DNA of 64,000 bases, taken from Candidatus Kaistia colombiensis. GTDB lineage: Bacteria > Pseudomonadota > Alphaproteobacteria > Rhizobiales > Kaistiaceae. The position numbers and the translations under genes were made by a program. The stretch is from positions 139,001 through 203,000 of the forward strand of contig CP119318.1 in the NCBI GenBank assembly GCA_029203105.1. Direction: 5' to 3'. The notes beneath the pieces are model-generated. The model was given only the letters and a program-made list of their open reading frames with translations. It did no database searches and was not told where the DNA came from. Shown here in pieces: positions 8,860 to 17,836 of the stretch; position 1 is the stretch's first letter, and each line of letters opens with the position of its first letter.

Positions 8860-10716
8860 TCAGACGTCGAAGCGGCTGACGTCGCGCACCGCGCCCTTGT
8901 CGGCGCTGGTCGCCATCGCGGCATAGGCCTTGAGCGCTGTCGTCACGTTGCGCTTGCGCGGCTTGACCGGCTTCCAGCCATCCCGCCCCCGGGCGTCCAT
9001 GGCGGCGCGGCGCGCGGCAAGCTCCTCGTCGGAGATCTTGATGCGCAGGATGCGGTTCGGGATGTCGATCTCGATCGTATCGCCTTCCTCGACCAGGCCG
9101 ATGGCGCCGCCGGCCGCCGCCTCGGGGGCGACATGGCCGATGGACAGGCCCGACGTGCCGCCGGAGAAGCGGCCATCCGTGACCAGCGCGCAGGCCTTGC
9201 CGAGGCCGCGCGACTTCAGATAGCTGGTCGGATAGAGCATTTCCTGCATGCCGGGGCCGCCGCGCGGTCCCTCGTAGCGGATGATGACGACGTCGCCGGC
9301 CTTGACCTTCTTGTTCAGGATGCCGAGCACGGCATCATCCTGGCTCTCGAAGATGACGGCCGGGCCGGTGAACTTCAGGATCGACTCATCGACGCCGGCG
9401 GTCTTCACCACCGAGCCGTTCAGCGCGATGTTGCCCTTCAGCACGGCGAGGCCGCCATCCCTAGAGAAGGCATTCGGCACGTCACGGATCGCGCCCTTCT
9501 CGCGGTCGAGATCGAGCTCGTCCCAGCGGCGGTCCTGGCTGAAGGCGGTCTGCGTCGGCACGCCGCCGGGCGCTGCGCGATAGAACTCGCGCACGCTGTC
9601 GCTGTTGGTCTGGCGGATGTCCCAGCGGGCGATCGCCTCGGCCAGCGTCGAGGAATGGACCGTCGGCAGGTCGACATTGAGCAGATCGCCACGGGCGAGT
9701 TCCCCCAGGATCGCCATGATGCCGCCGGCGCGATGGACGTCTTCCATGTGGACGTCCTGCTTGGCAGGCGCGACCTTGCACAGCACCGGAACATGGCGCG
9801 ACAGGCGATCGATGTCGTCGAGGTCGAAGTCGATCTCGCCCTCATGCGCCGCCGCCAGGATGTGCAGCACCGTATTGGTCGAGCCGCCCATGGCGATATC
9901 GAGCGTCATGGCGTTTTCGAACGCGCCGAAGGAGGCGACGTTGCGCGGCAGCACGCTCTCGTCATTCTGCTCGTAGTAGCGGCGGGTGATGTCGACGATC
10001 TGGTGGCCGGCCTCGACGAACAGGCGCTTGCGATCGGCGTGGGTCGCCAGGGTCGAGCCGTTGCCGGGCAACGACAGGCCGAGCGCCTCGGTCAGGCAGT
10101 TCATCGAATTGGCGGTGAACATGCCGGAGCAGGAGCCGCAGGTCGGGCAGGCATTCTGCTCGATCAACTGGACGTCGGCATCCGAGATGGACTCGTCGGC
10201 GGCGGCGACCATCGCGTCGACCAGATCGAGCGCATGCACCTTGCCGTCGGACAGCACAACCTTGCCGGCTTCCATCGGGCCGCCGGAGACGAAGATCGTC
10301 GGGATGTTGAGGCGCAGCGACGCCATCAGCATGCCCGGGGTGATCTTGTCGCAATTCGAGATGCAGACCATGGCGTCGGCGCAATGGCCGTTGACCATGT
10401 ACTCGACCGAGTCGGCGATGATCTCGCGCGAGGGCAGCGAATACAGCATGCCGTCATGGCCCATCGCGATGCCGTCGTCGACGGCGATCGTGTTGAACTC
10501 CTTGGCGACGCCGCCGGCCTTCTCGATCTCGCGCGCCACCAGCTGACCCAGGTCCTTCAGGTGGACGTGGCCGGGGACGAATTGCGTGAACGAGTTGACC
10601 ACTGCGATGATCGGCTTGCCGAAATCACCGTCCTTCATGCCGGTGGCGCGCCAAAGGCCGCGCGCGCCGGCCATGTTGCGGCCGTGGGTGGTGGTACGGG
10701 AACGATAGGCGGGCAT
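8860..10716 (-). CDS. ilvD: Dihydroxy-acid dehydratase
   Basis: Cytosolic iron-sulfur enzyme of branched-chain amino acid synthesis: it dehydrates 2,3-dihydroxy-isovalerate and 2,3-dihydroxy-3-methylvalerate to the 2-oxo acids. It is 618 residues, close to the E. coli enzyme length. Characteristic motifs are CDKITPGML (C122, K124), [16 protein letters not shown] (C193, C196) and the C-terminal [21 protein letters not shown] block. The N-terminal [22 protein letters not shown] is typical of the biosynthetic enzyme, not of sugar-acid dehydratases in the same superfamily. It is monocistronic. Confidence 0.97.
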   Translation of the reverse strand: MPAYRSRTTTHGRNMAGARGLWRATGMKDGDFGKPIIAVVNSFTQFVPGHVHLKDLGQLVAREIEKAGGVAKEFNTIAVDDGIAMGHDGMLYSLPSREIIADSVEYMVNGHCADAMVCISNCDKITPGMLMASLRLNIPTIFVSGGPMEAGKVVLSDGKVHALDLVDAMVAAADESISDADVQLIEQNACPTCGSCSGMFTANSMNCLTEALGLSLPGNGSTLATHADRKRLFVEAGHQIVDITRRYYEQNDESVLPRNVASFGAFENAMTLDIAMGGSTNTVLHILAAAHEGEIDFDLDDIDRLSRHVPVLCKVAPAKQDVHMEDVHRAGGIMAILGELARGDLLNVDLPTVHSSTLAEAIARWDIRQTNSDSVREFYRAAPGGVPTQTAFSQDRRWDELDLDREKGAIRDVPNAFSRDGGLAVLKGNIALNGSVVKTAGVDESILKFTGPAVIFESQDDAVLGILNKKVKAGDVVIIRYEGPRGGPGMQEMLYPTSYLKSRGLGKACALVTDGRFSGGTSGLSIGHVAPEAAAGGAIGLVEEGDTIEIDIPNRILRIKISDEELAARRAAMDARGRDGWKPVKPRKRNVTTALKAYAAMATSADKGAVRDVSRFDV

Positions 10717-10974
10717 GATGACCTCGATCTGCAGCGGTCTCCCTCAAATGGGGCGCTGCCGATCGAGCGGAGCGTCCGAGGGAGGTGGTGGCTAGGGTTG
10801 GTTGCACCAAAGCGGCGGGGATGTCGAGAAAATTCCTGCGGCGGACCTTGCGCGCTGCCGAGCCGGGTGCCATTTGTCCGGGACGAGTGGGGTCCGGGCC
10901 CCTCTGGCGGTGTGTCGCCCACCGTGATGTCGGACCCTTGAGCCTATTGGCCCGGCGACCTGTGCTCGTGACCC

Positions 10975-11994
10975 ATGGATATCGTTTCGTTTTTCGGCGC
11001 CGAATTTTTCGGCCAGCCGGCTGCCGTCTGGATGCTTTTCGTCGGCGTCGTCGCCCTGCTGCTGGTTCTCGACCTCGGCGTGCTCAATCGTGGCGACCAC
11101 GAGATCGGCATTCGCCGCAGCCTGATCCTCTCCAGTTTCTACATCGGCGTCGCGCTGCTGTTCGGCGCCTGGGTTTGGTATGATCTCGGCGCCGATGCCG
11201 GGATGCTCTACCTGACCGGCTTCGTCGTCGAGAAGAGCCTCGCGCTCGACAACATCTTCGTCATATCGCTGATCTTCAGCGCCTTCGCGATTCCGCGCGC
11301 CTACCAGCACCGCGTGCTGTTCTGGGGCATCCTGGGCGTGCTGGTGCTGCGCGCCGTCATGATCGGCCTCGGCGCGGCGCTGATCTCGTCCTTCGGCTGG
11401 ATCCTGTATTTCTTCGGCGCCTTCCTGATCGTCACCGGCATCAAGATGCTGTTTGCCGGCGACGAGCCGATGGATCTGGAGAAGAGCCGCATCCTGAAGC
11501 TGGTCCGCCGGATGATTCCGGTCTCGCCCAATCTGGACGGCCACCGCTTCTTCACCCGGGTTCAGCAGGCCGGCGGCAAGGCGACCCTCGTCGCCACGCC
11601 GCTCTTCCTCGCCCTCGTCTCGATCGAGATCGCCGACATCGTCTTCGCGGTCGACAGCGTGCCCGCCGTCTTCGCGATCACGACCGATCCCTACATCGTC
11701 TACACCAGCAACATCTTCGCCATCCTCGGCCTGCGCGCGCTCTATTTCGCGCTCGCCGCCATGGTGCATCGCTTCCACTACCTGAAATACGCGCTCGCGC
11801 TCGTGCTCGTCCTGGTCGGCGGCAAGATCTTCTGGACCCATCTGGTCGGGCCGGTCGACACGCTCATCTCGCTCGGCTCGACGATCGGGCTGCTCGGCGG
11901 CGGCGTCATCGTCTCGCTCTGGAAGACGCGGCGCGACGACCGCGCCGCGCTTCAGGCCGGCGCCAGCGACGTCTCGACCAGGCGCACCCAGTAG
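10975..11994 (+). CDS. TerC family integral membrane protein (Alx-like)
   Basis: A 339-residue protein with about nine membrane helices. TerC motifs are EKSLALDNIFVISLIF (around residue 85) and SIEIADIVFAVDSVPAVFAIT (around residue 217), whose acidic residues are thought to bind Mn2+ in Alx and related exporters. Tellurite resistance gave the family its name but most chromosomal members act in metal handling or co-translational metal loading. ATG 10975 has only weak SD potential. The last 43 bases overlap the convergent M20 gene. I looked for a yybP-ykoY manganese riboswitch in the 258-base leader and could not make out its core. Confidence 0.9.
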   Translation: MDIVSFFGAEFFGQPAAVWMLFVGVVALLLVLDLGVLNRGDHEIGIRRSLILSSFYIGVALLFGAWVWYDLGADAGMLYLTGFVVEKSLALDNIFVISLIFSAFAIPRAYQHRVLFWGILGVLVLRAVMIGLGAALISSFGWILYFFGAFLIVTGIKMLFAGDEPMDLEKSRILKLVRRMIPVSPNLDGHRFFTRVQQAGGKATLVATPLFLALVSIEIADIVFAVDSVPAVFAITTDPYIVYTSNIFAILGLRALYFALAAMVHRFHYLKYALALVLVLVGGKIFWTHLVGPVDTLISLGSTIGLLGGGVIVSLWKTRRDDRAALQAGASDVSTRRTQ

Positions 11995-13121
11995 GAAGCG
12001 CCGATCGGCAGCGCATCGTCGTTGAAATCATAGGCCGGGTTGTGCAACCCGGCCGAGTCGCCATTGCCGATGAAGATGAAGGCGCCGGGCCGCTTCTCCA
12101 GCATGTAGGAAAAGTCCTCGCCGCCCATCATCGGCGCCACGTCGCGATCGACGCGGTCGCCGCCGACGATTTCCGAGGCGACATCGCCGGCGAAGCTGGT
12201 GTTGGCGGCGTGATTGACCGTCACTGGATAGTTGCGGTCATAGTCGACCTCGATCTCGGCGCCATGGGCGGCGCCGATGCCGGCAGCGATCTCGCGGATT
12301 CGCTTTTCCGCCAAATCCCGCATCTCCGACGTCAGCGTGCGTACGGTGCCGCCGAGATACGCGGTCTGCGGGATGATGTTGTGCGCCTCGCCGGCGTGGA
12401 ACTTGGTCACCGAGACGACGACCGACTCGAGCGGGTCGACCGAGCGCGAGACGATCGTCTGCATCGCCTGGACGAGCTGGGTCCCGACCACGATCGGGTC
12501 GATGCTGGAATGCGGCTTGGCGGCGTGCGCGCCCCGGCCGGCGATGACGAAGTTGAATTCGTCCGTCGCCGCCATGATCGGGCCCGGCCGGATCGCGAAT
12601 TTGCCGATGTCGAGGCCGGGCATGTTGTGCATGCCATAGACCTCGTCGATGCCGAAGCGCTCCATCAGGCCGTCCTCGATCATCGCCTTGCCGCCACCGC
12701 CGCCCTCCTCGGCCGGCTGAAAGATGACCACCGCCGTTCCGTCGAAATTGCGGGTCTCGGCCAGATATTTGGCGGCGCCCAGCAGCATCGCCGTGTGGCC
12801 GTCATGGCCGCAGGCATGCATCTTGCCGGGGATCGTCGAGGCATAGGGCTTGCCGGTGATTTCGGTCAGCGGCAGCGCGTCCATGTCGGCGCGCAACGCC
12901 ACCGTCCGGCCGCCATCGCCACGCCGGCCGCGAATGACGCCGACCACCCCGGTACGGCCGAGGCCGGTCACCACGTCGTCGACGCCGAACCCGCGCAGCC
13001 GCTCAGCCACCGAGGCGGCGGTTCGATGCACGTCGTAGAGGATTTCCGGATGCTGGTGCAGATCATGCCGCCAAGCGGCCAGCTCGGCCTGGTATTCGGC
13101 GAGACGGTTGACGATCGGCAT
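11952..13121 (-). CDS. M20 family amidohydrolase (hippurate hydrolase-like)
   Basis: A 389-residue metal-dependent amidohydrolase of the HipO/AmhX/IAA-amino acid hydrolase group. Motifs: WRHDLHQHPE near the start, LRADMDALP, KMHACGHDGHTAMLLGAA (metal binding), QPAEEGGGGGKAM with the catalytic EE, and MGGEDFSYML near the C-terminus. The lid/dimerisation domain lies at about residues 190-300. Such enzymes release amino acids from N-acyl or N-aroyl conjugates, and the exact substrate is not predictable. A GGAG sits before ATG 13121. It is downstream of and co-directional with the UreE-like gene (89-base gap), and its 3' end overlaps terC by 43 bases. Confidence 0.88.
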   Translation of the reverse strand: MPIVNRLAEYQAELAAWRHDLHQHPEILYDVHRTAASVAERLRGFGVDDVVTGLGRTGVVGVIRGRRGDGGRTVALRADMDALPLTEITGKPYASTIPGKMHACGHDGHTAMLLGAAKYLAETRNFDGTAVVIFQPAEEGGGGGKAMIEDGLMERFGIDEVYGMHNMPGLDIGKFAIRPGPIMAATDEFNFVIAGRGAHAAKPHSSIDPIVVGTQLVQAMQTIVSRSVDPLESVVVSVTKFHAGEAHNIIPQTAYLGGTVRTLTSEMRDLAEKRIREIAAGIGAAHGAEIEVDYDRNYPVTVNHAANTSFAGDVASEIVGGDRVDRDVAPMMGGEDFSYMLEKRPGAFIFIGNGDSAGLHNPAYDFNDDALPIGASYWVRLVETSLAPA

Positions 13122-13210
13122 TCCGGAACTCCGCAGGATCTACAGCACGAAGCTCCACTCTAGCTGCAGCGCAGCAGGAAATCACGATCCGGTTTGCTTT
13201 TCTCATGCGC

Positions 13211-13921
13211 TCAACCCTGACGCGGGCGCGTGCCCTTCGGGTCGCGGTTCTCCGCCTCGGCATGGTCGTGCTGCTCGTGGCCCGGACTGTGGGCGTGGCT
13301 TTCCGACCGCGTATAGGAGTGCCGGGAGTGACCGCTCGCATGCGCATGGCCACGCGCCTCGGCGAAAGCCGGGCCACTGCGATGAAAAGCACCATGCGCT
13401 GCCGCATGGTCCGGTCCGGAAGAGGCCCCAAAGCTCTCGGAGAAGGACTGGCCGTCGCCAAAACCCTGCCAGAAACCGGCCCATGGCCCCTCTTCCTCAT
13501 GCGGCGGGCTTTCCGGATCGAAGGGCGCCGCCACCGCCCGGATCGTCGCGCCGAGCCCGGCCAGCACTGCCTCCGCGGCCGAGTCGGGCCGGATCCGCAG
13601 GTGGTCGCCGACGATCTGCATCGGCAGCTGGCGATTGCCGATATGCCAGGCGATGCGGCTCAGTTGCGACGAACTCGCTGCGGAAATCTCGATCGATGGC
13701 TCAACCGCCGCCTCGACCGCGATGATGCGGCCATCTTCGAGCAGCAGCCCATCGCCATGATGCAATCCGACCGCCATCGGCAGATCGAGCAGAAACGACA
13801 CCCCGCTCTTGCCCGATATGGCCAGGCGGCGGCGATGGCGTGCATCGAAATCAAGCAGGACGGTGTCGGCGGGAGCGCCGGTCCAGGAACCGGCGGGAAG
13901 AACGGAGGTTGCACGGATCAT
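13211..13921 (-). CDS. Solitary UreE-like nickel metallochaperone with His-rich tail
   Basis: A 236-residue protein related to urease accessory protein UreE. The N-terminal peptide-binding domain and the ferredoxin-like domain are recognisable (WHIGNRQLPMQI at 92-103, GDHLRI). The usual HxGNRH motif reads H93-I-G-N-R-Q98: the second histidine, equivalent to the strictly conserved interface nickel ligand H96 of Klebsiella UreE, is glutamine. The HDH(V/A)L block that normally follows is RPDSAAEAV. The C-terminal 80 residues are rich in His, Ser and Gly with many H-x-H pairs and could still bind Ni, Zn or Cu. No urease structural or ureDFG gene is in the window. AGAGG precedes ATG 13921. The start and fold are fairly secure. 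A role in urease maturation is not. Confidence 0.75.
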   Translation of the reverse strand: MIRATSVLPAGSWTGAPADTVLLDFDARHRRRLAISGKSGVSFLLDLPMAVGLHHGDGLLLEDGRIIAVEAAVEPSIEISAASSSQLSRIAWHIGNRQLPMQIVGDHLRIRPDSAAEAVLAGLGATIRAVAAPFDPESPPHEEEGPWAGFWQGFGDGQSFSESFGASSGPDHAAAHGAFHRSGPAFAEARGHAHASGHSRHSYTRSESHAHSPGHEQHDHAEAENRDPKGTRPRQG

Positions 13922-14294
13922 TCGGCGCCTCTTCTAGATCGCGGCCGGTCCCGAACACGATATCGGCCCGGCGGGTTCCTGCACGCCGCCTCCCCCAGGA
14001 CGGCCCCATGCGTCCAATCTAGGCCATAACGCTACGTCACGCCATGGACGCAAACCGAACAGAGCCGCCCGAAACGTGATTCCCCGACCGGATTCCACCG
14101 GTTTCCCGGCGAAAACTGCCCTCCGTCCCAACCGCAACCGGCAGAAATTTCCACTCTTGTTCCAAGGACTTCGGGATTGTGATCGCTTTCGGCGAAACGG
14201 TCGCTTTGCCAATGCCGCCCCAGATCGGTTATTCAGGACGCAACGCGCCGGCCCCGTCGGTACTGCGACCTCCCCGAGACGGACAAAGCCTGAC
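13922..14294. other. Divergent intergenic region, no gene seen
   Basis: A 373-base spacer between the divergent UreE-like and D,D-carboxypeptidase genes. Reading frames here lack family similarity and SD sites. It should hold the two promoters, but no convincing -35/-10 pair or operator stands out. Confidence 0.5.
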
Positions 14295-15614
14295 ATGCAC
14301 TTCGTGACCCGATCGATCGCCCGGTTCTTCGCACTTTTCCTGCTGATCGGTTTCAGCGTGAACGCGGCATCGGCGGTCGAGACGCCCTACATCGTCGTCG
14401 ATTTCGACAGTGGCAAGGTGCTGGCAGAGCGCAATCCGCATCAGGAATGGTACCCGGCCTCGGTGACGAAGCTGATGAACGCCTATGTCGTGTTCAAGGC
14501 GCTCCGCGACGGCAAGATCTCGCTGGCGAGCCAGATCGTCGTCTCGCGCAATGCCCTGAACGAGCCGCCGAGCAAGATGGGCTTCAAGGTCGGCACGATC
14601 ATCGACCTGGACAATGCGATGAAGATGATGCTGGTCCATTCGGCCAATGACATCGCCGTGGCGATCGGCGAAACGGTTGGCGGCAGCGAGGAAGGCTTCG
14701 TCGCGATGATGAACGCCGAAGCCGCCCGGCTCGGCATGACGAACACCCATTTCATCAACCCGAACGGCTTGCCCGGCGAAGGCCAGTACACAACCGCGCG
14801 CGATCTGGCCGTGCTGGCGCGGGCGCTGTGGACCGAATTCCCCGAGCGCCGGCAGCTCTATGGCATCACGGCGATCCGCTCGGGCAAGCGGGTCCTGAAA
14901 TCCGCCAATTCGCTGCTTGAGCGCTATCCCGGCTCGAGCGGCATGAAGACCGGCTTCATCTGCGCCTCCGGCTTCAACGTCGTGGCAACAGCGACGCGCG
15001 ACGGCCATACGCTCGCCGCCGTCGTGCTCGGCGCCAGCAACGCCAAGGAGCGCGCCGAGCTGACCGCCCGCCTGCTCAACCAGAGCTTCGGCAGCCTCGC
15101 CCTCAGCGGCGCCCGGCCGATGCTGGCAAATTTCCGCGGTGCCTCGCCGATCGCCGGCGCCATCAACATGCGCGATGACATCTGCAATCGGAAGGAACGC
15201 GGCGAACACGAGGAAGAAGCGGCGGCCCCGGCTGCCCTGCCGAGCGCGCTGATGCCCCGCGTCAAGCTGATGGAGCCCGTGGTCGTCTCGACGATCGGCG
15301 TCCGCAACCCGGACGGCTCGATCAAGCCTGCCGCCGTTGCCGAGGCCGAGGACGAGGCAGCCGCCGTCGCCGCAGCAGCAGCCAAGGCGGAGAAGAAGCA
15401 GAAGGGCAAGGCTGCGGCCGCCAAGAAGGCGGCGGAAAAGAAGGCGGCGGCCAAGCCGGCGGCCAAACCGGCCGCCAAGCCCACCAGCAAGAAGGATGGC
15501 GAGAAGCCCGTGAAGGCAAAGGCACCCGCCAAGCCCAAGATCGAACTCGGCGTGCCGTTCGACTCGACCGACGTCGCGCCGCTGCCGGATTCCGCCCTCG
15601 CCATCACGCAGTGA
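14295..15614 (+). CDS. D-alanyl-D-alanine carboxypeptidase (PBP5/6-like) with Lys/Ala-rich C-terminal tail
   Basis: A low-molecular-mass penicillin-binding protein of the S11 peptidase family, 439 residues. A signal peptide (about 1-27) targets it to the periplasm. The catalytic motifs are S56-V-T-K59, S116-A-N118 and K218-T-G220. It trims the terminal D-Ala from peptidoglycan pentapeptides. After the catalytic and following domains (to about 330) comes a tail of roughly 100 residues made largely of Ala, Lys, Glu and Pro with KKAAEKKAAAKPAAKP repeats, unlike the amphipathic anchor of E. coli PBP5. The start is ATG 14295 at the signal peptide. An upstream in-frame ATG (14076) adds a long implausible leader. 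The stop TGA shares a base with the ATG of the CobW gene, so translation is coupled. Confidence 0.92.
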   Translation: MHFVTRSIARFFALFLLIGFSVNAASAVETPYIVVDFDSGKVLAERNPHQEWYPASVTKLMNAYVVFKALRDGKISLASQIVVSRNALNEPPSKMGFKVGTIIDLDNAMKMMLVHSANDIAVAIGETVGGSEEGFVAMMNAEAARLGMTNTHFINPNGLPGEGQYTTARDLAVLARALWTEFPERRQLYGITAIRSGKRVLKSANSLLERYPGSSGMKTGFICASGFNVVATATRDGHTLAAVVLGASNAKERAELTARLLNQSFGSLALSGARPMLANFRGASPIAGAINMRDDICNRKERGEHEEEAAAPAALPSALMPRVKLMEPVVVSTIGVRNPDGSIKPAAVAEAEDEAAAVAAAAAKAEKKQKGKAAAAKKAAEKKAAAKPAAKPAAKPTSKKDGEKPVKAKAPAKPKIELGVPFDSTDVAPLPDSALAITQ

Positions 15615-16804
15615 TGCCCATGGCCCCAGAAACAGCACAGAACCCGATCCGCCAACGCCCGAAACCCATCCCGCTGACGGTGCTGACCGGCTTTCTCGGC
15701 GCCGGCAAGACGACGCTGTTGAACCGGCTGCTGCGCGATCCGGCACTGGCCGGCACCGCCGTCATCGTCAACGAGTTCGGCGAGATCGGGCTCGACCACC
15801 TGCTGGTCGGCGAATCCGAGGACGGCATCATCGAGCTCTCCTCGGGCTGCCTGTGCTGCACCATTCGCGGCGAGTTGGTCACGACGCTGGAGAACCTGCT
15901 GCGCGCCCTCGACAACCACCGCATCGAGCGCCTCGATCGGGTGGTCATCGAGACGACCGGCCTCGCCGATCCCGCCCCCGTGCTGCAGAGCGTGTTGCTC
16001 CATCCCTATCTCTCGATGCGCTACCGGCTCGACGGCGTCGTCACCGTGGTCGATGCCGTCAACGGCGCGCGAACCCTCGACATGTCGGACGAAGCGAACC
16101 GGCAGATCGCCGTCGCCGACCGGATCGTGCTGACCAAGACCGATCTCGATGGCGCCGATGCGGCGATCCGCGACCGCATCCGCGCCCTGAACCCCGGCGC
16201 AACGATCCTCGACGTGGCCCTCGATTCGGTCGAGCCGGCGACGCTGTTCGACACCCAGCCCTTTTCCACGGACGGCAAGATCGCCGATGTCGTCGGATGG
16301 CTGGCGGCCGAGGCGCATGATCATGCCGGCCACCATCATCACCACGACCACCATCGCGATCATGGGCACCATCATCACGGCCACGCCCGCCAGCATGCGC
16401 ATGACGTCAATCGCCACGATGCGCGCATCCGCTCGTTCACCGCGACGCGCGCCACGCCGATCTCGCGCCATGCGCTCGACGATTTCCTCGACCGGCTGGC
16501 CCGCGAGCATGGCCCGAGCCTGCTGCGGCTGAAGGGGCTGGTGCAGACGGCCGACGCGCCGGATCGCCCGCTGGTCATCCAGGCGGCACAGACGATCTTC
16601 CACCCCCCTGCCCGGCTGCCGGCCTGGCCGAGCGACGACCGCCGCTCGCGACTGGTGCTGATCGTGCGCGACCTTTCCGAAGCGGCCGAGCACGCCATTG
16701 TCGGCGCTTTCTCCGACCTGCCGCAGACCGACACGGCGGATGCGACGACGATCGCCGACAACCCGCTCGCCATCTCCGGCTTTTCCGGCGTCTTCCGGCC
16801 CTAG
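15614..16804 (+). CDS. CobW/COG0523 family GTPase metallochaperone with His-rich loop
   Basis: A 396-residue G3E-class GTPase. The P-loop is GFLGAGKT (26-33), the metal-binding motif GCLCC is at 78-82, and ETTGLADP is the Walker B-linked switch. A loop between the GTPase and the C-terminal CobW domain (about 235-265) has some 20 histidines and aspartates. COG0523 proteins deliver or guard Zn, Co or Fe. The GCLCC motif plus His loop suggests zinc. The start is ATG 15614, sharing its A with the TGA of the upstream gene. GTG 15611 is an alternative. Its coupling to a zinc-independent D,D-carboxypeptidase is unexpected. Confidence 0.92.
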   Translation: MPMAPETAQNPIRQRPKPIPLTVLTGFLGAGKTTLLNRLLRDPALAGTAVIVNEFGEIGLDHLLVGESEDGIIELSSGCLCCTIRGELVTTLENLLRALDNHRIERLDRVVIETTGLADPAPVLQSVLLHPYLSMRYRLDGVVTVVDAVNGARTLDMSDEANRQIAVADRIVLTKTDLDGADAAIRDRIRALNPGATILDVALDSVEPATLFDTQPFSTDGKIADVVGWLAAEAHDHAGHHHHHDHHRDHGHHHHGHARQHAHDVNRHDARIRSFTATRATPISRHALDDFLDRLAREHGPSLLRLKGLVQTADAPDRPLVIQAAQTIFHPPARLPAWPSDDRRSRLVLIVRDLSEAAEHAIVGAFSDLPQTDTADATTIADNPLAISGFSGVFRP

Positions 16805-16873
16805 CCTCTCGACGCATCGCCCTGCCGTCGACGCAGCCGACACTCCGTTGACGGTTTTCGCGCCGCGTGTTAC

Positions 16874-16889
16874 TTAAGCGAATGCTTAA
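16874..16889. promoter_or_regulatory. Palindromic operator candidate at the ArsR start codon
   Basis: TTAAGCGAATGCTTAA is a 6-4-6 inverted repeat that overlaps the ATG at 16882. Such a position is consistent with autorepression by the small ArsR-type regulator it precedes. Confidence 0.55.
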
Positions 16890-17232
16890 CCAACAAGCCT
16901 CGCTCGACCTGATGTTTCAGGCGCTCGCCGATCCGAGCCGCCGCATGATGGTGGAGCGCCTGTCACAGGGGCCTGCCTCGGTCAGCGAACTGGCCAAGCC
17001 GCTCGACATGTCGCTGCCGGCCGTCGTCCAGCATCTGCAGGTGCTGGAGGCGAGCGGCCTCATCCGCACCGAGAAGGTCGGCCGCGTCCGCAGCTGCACG
17101 CTCGACACCGGCGCGCTGCAACGGGCCGAACAATGGATCCACGAGCGGCGGGCCTTGTGGGAGCGCCGGCTCGACCGGCTGGGCGAGTATCTCGCTCTGT
17201 CCGAAGACCCGAAGGGCCACGATCCGACCTGA
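16882..17232 (+). CDS. ArsR/SmtB-type winged-helix regulator
   Basis: A 116-residue DNA-binding protein: FQALADPSRRMMVERLSQGPASVSELAKPLDMSLPAVVQHLQVLEASGLI is the classic ArsR-type winged helix. It lacks the ELCVCDL-type cysteine metal site, and like most ArsR genes paired with an SRPBCC protein it probably does not sense metals. ATG 16882 begins inside the TTAAGC palindrome. An in-frame ATG at 16867 would add only MLLKR. No SD is visible for either, so a leaderless mRNA is possible. The SRPBCC gene starts 37 bases downstream, forming a two-gene unit. Confidence 0.88.
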   Translation: MLNQQASLDLMFQALADPSRRMMVERLSQGPASVSELAKPLDMSLPAVVQHLQVLEASGLIRTEKVGRVRSCTLDTGALQRAEQWIHERRALWERRLDRLGEYLALSEDPKGHDPT

Positions 17233-17269
17233 TCACGGCCACCTGTCCTGATCCAAACCGAAGGAGTGC

Positions 17270-17746
17270 ATGATGAACCAGCGATCCGTCACCCACGCCA
17301 CCTTCACCATCGAGCGCACCTACCCGGCCGCGCCATCCCGCGTGTTCGACGCCTTCGCCGACCCGCAGATCAAGGCACGCTGGTTCGGCGCGCCGAAAGA
17401 GTGGGAGATTGGCGAGGTCGCGATCGATTTTCGTGTCGGCGGCCGCGAGGTCAACAGCGGTGGGCCGAAGGGTGGCCCCGTGCACTATTTCGATTGCCGC
17501 TATCAGGACATCGTCCCGAACGAGCGCATCATCTACGCCTATGACATGCATCTCGATGAAATCCGGATTTCGGTCTCGCTGACGACGATCGAGTTCAAGC
17601 CGTCGGGCAGCGGCACGCGCCTCGTCTTCACCGAACAGGGCGCCTTCCTCGATGGCTTCGACGGCGCGGATGGCCGCGAGCACGGCACGCGCCAGTTGCT
17701 CGATCAGCTTGGCGCGGAACTCGCCCGCCAGGCCGCCGACGCCTGA
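17270..17746 (+). CDS. SRPBCC (AHSA1-like, START-fold) protein
   Basis: A 158-residue protein of the AHSA1/activator of Hsp90 ATPase-like group: FTIERTYPAAPSRVFDAFADPQIKARWFGAP at the N-terminus and a C-terminal helix (GREHGTRQLLDQLGAEL). The fold forms a hydrophobic ligand pocket. The ligand is unknown. AAGGAG lies just upstream of ATG 17270 (ATG 17273 also possible). It forms an operon with the ArsR-type regulator, a very common bacterial pairing whose physiology is unresolved. Confidence 0.88.
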   Translation: MMNQRSVTHATFTIERTYPAAPSRVFDAFADPQIKARWFGAPKEWEIGEVAIDFRVGGREVNSGGPKGGPVHYFDCRYQDIVPNERIIYAYDMHLDEIRISVSLTTIEFKPSGSGTRLVFTEQGAFLDGFDGADGREHGTRQLLDQLGAELARQAADA

Positions 17747-17836
17747 GGTGCATCCGACAAAATCACGTTATCCGAGTGGGAACCGAACGGTAAAATCGCC
17801 GTTGAGGCTGCAGATACAACCGGAAGGAGACCCAAG

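Noticed and set aside
7315..10941. A 1208-codon open frame on the plus strand
   Set aside because: It runs in the wrong frame through the M48 gene and antisense to ilvD. Its composition (Arg, His, Gly, Asp-rich) is that of a GC-rich shadow frame.
10717..10974. yybP-ykoY manganese riboswitch before terC
   Set aside because: Such switches often precede TerC/Alx genes, but I could not find the conserved loop sequences or a convincing fold in this leader.
15360..15530. Tandem DNA repeat in the carboxypeptidase 3' end
   Set aside because: The repetition is at protein level (Ala/Lys/Pro codons) and not an exact DNA repeat.
16315..16400. CRISPR-like or tandem repeat of CAC/CAT triplets
   Set aside because: These are histidine codons of the CobW metal-binding loop.
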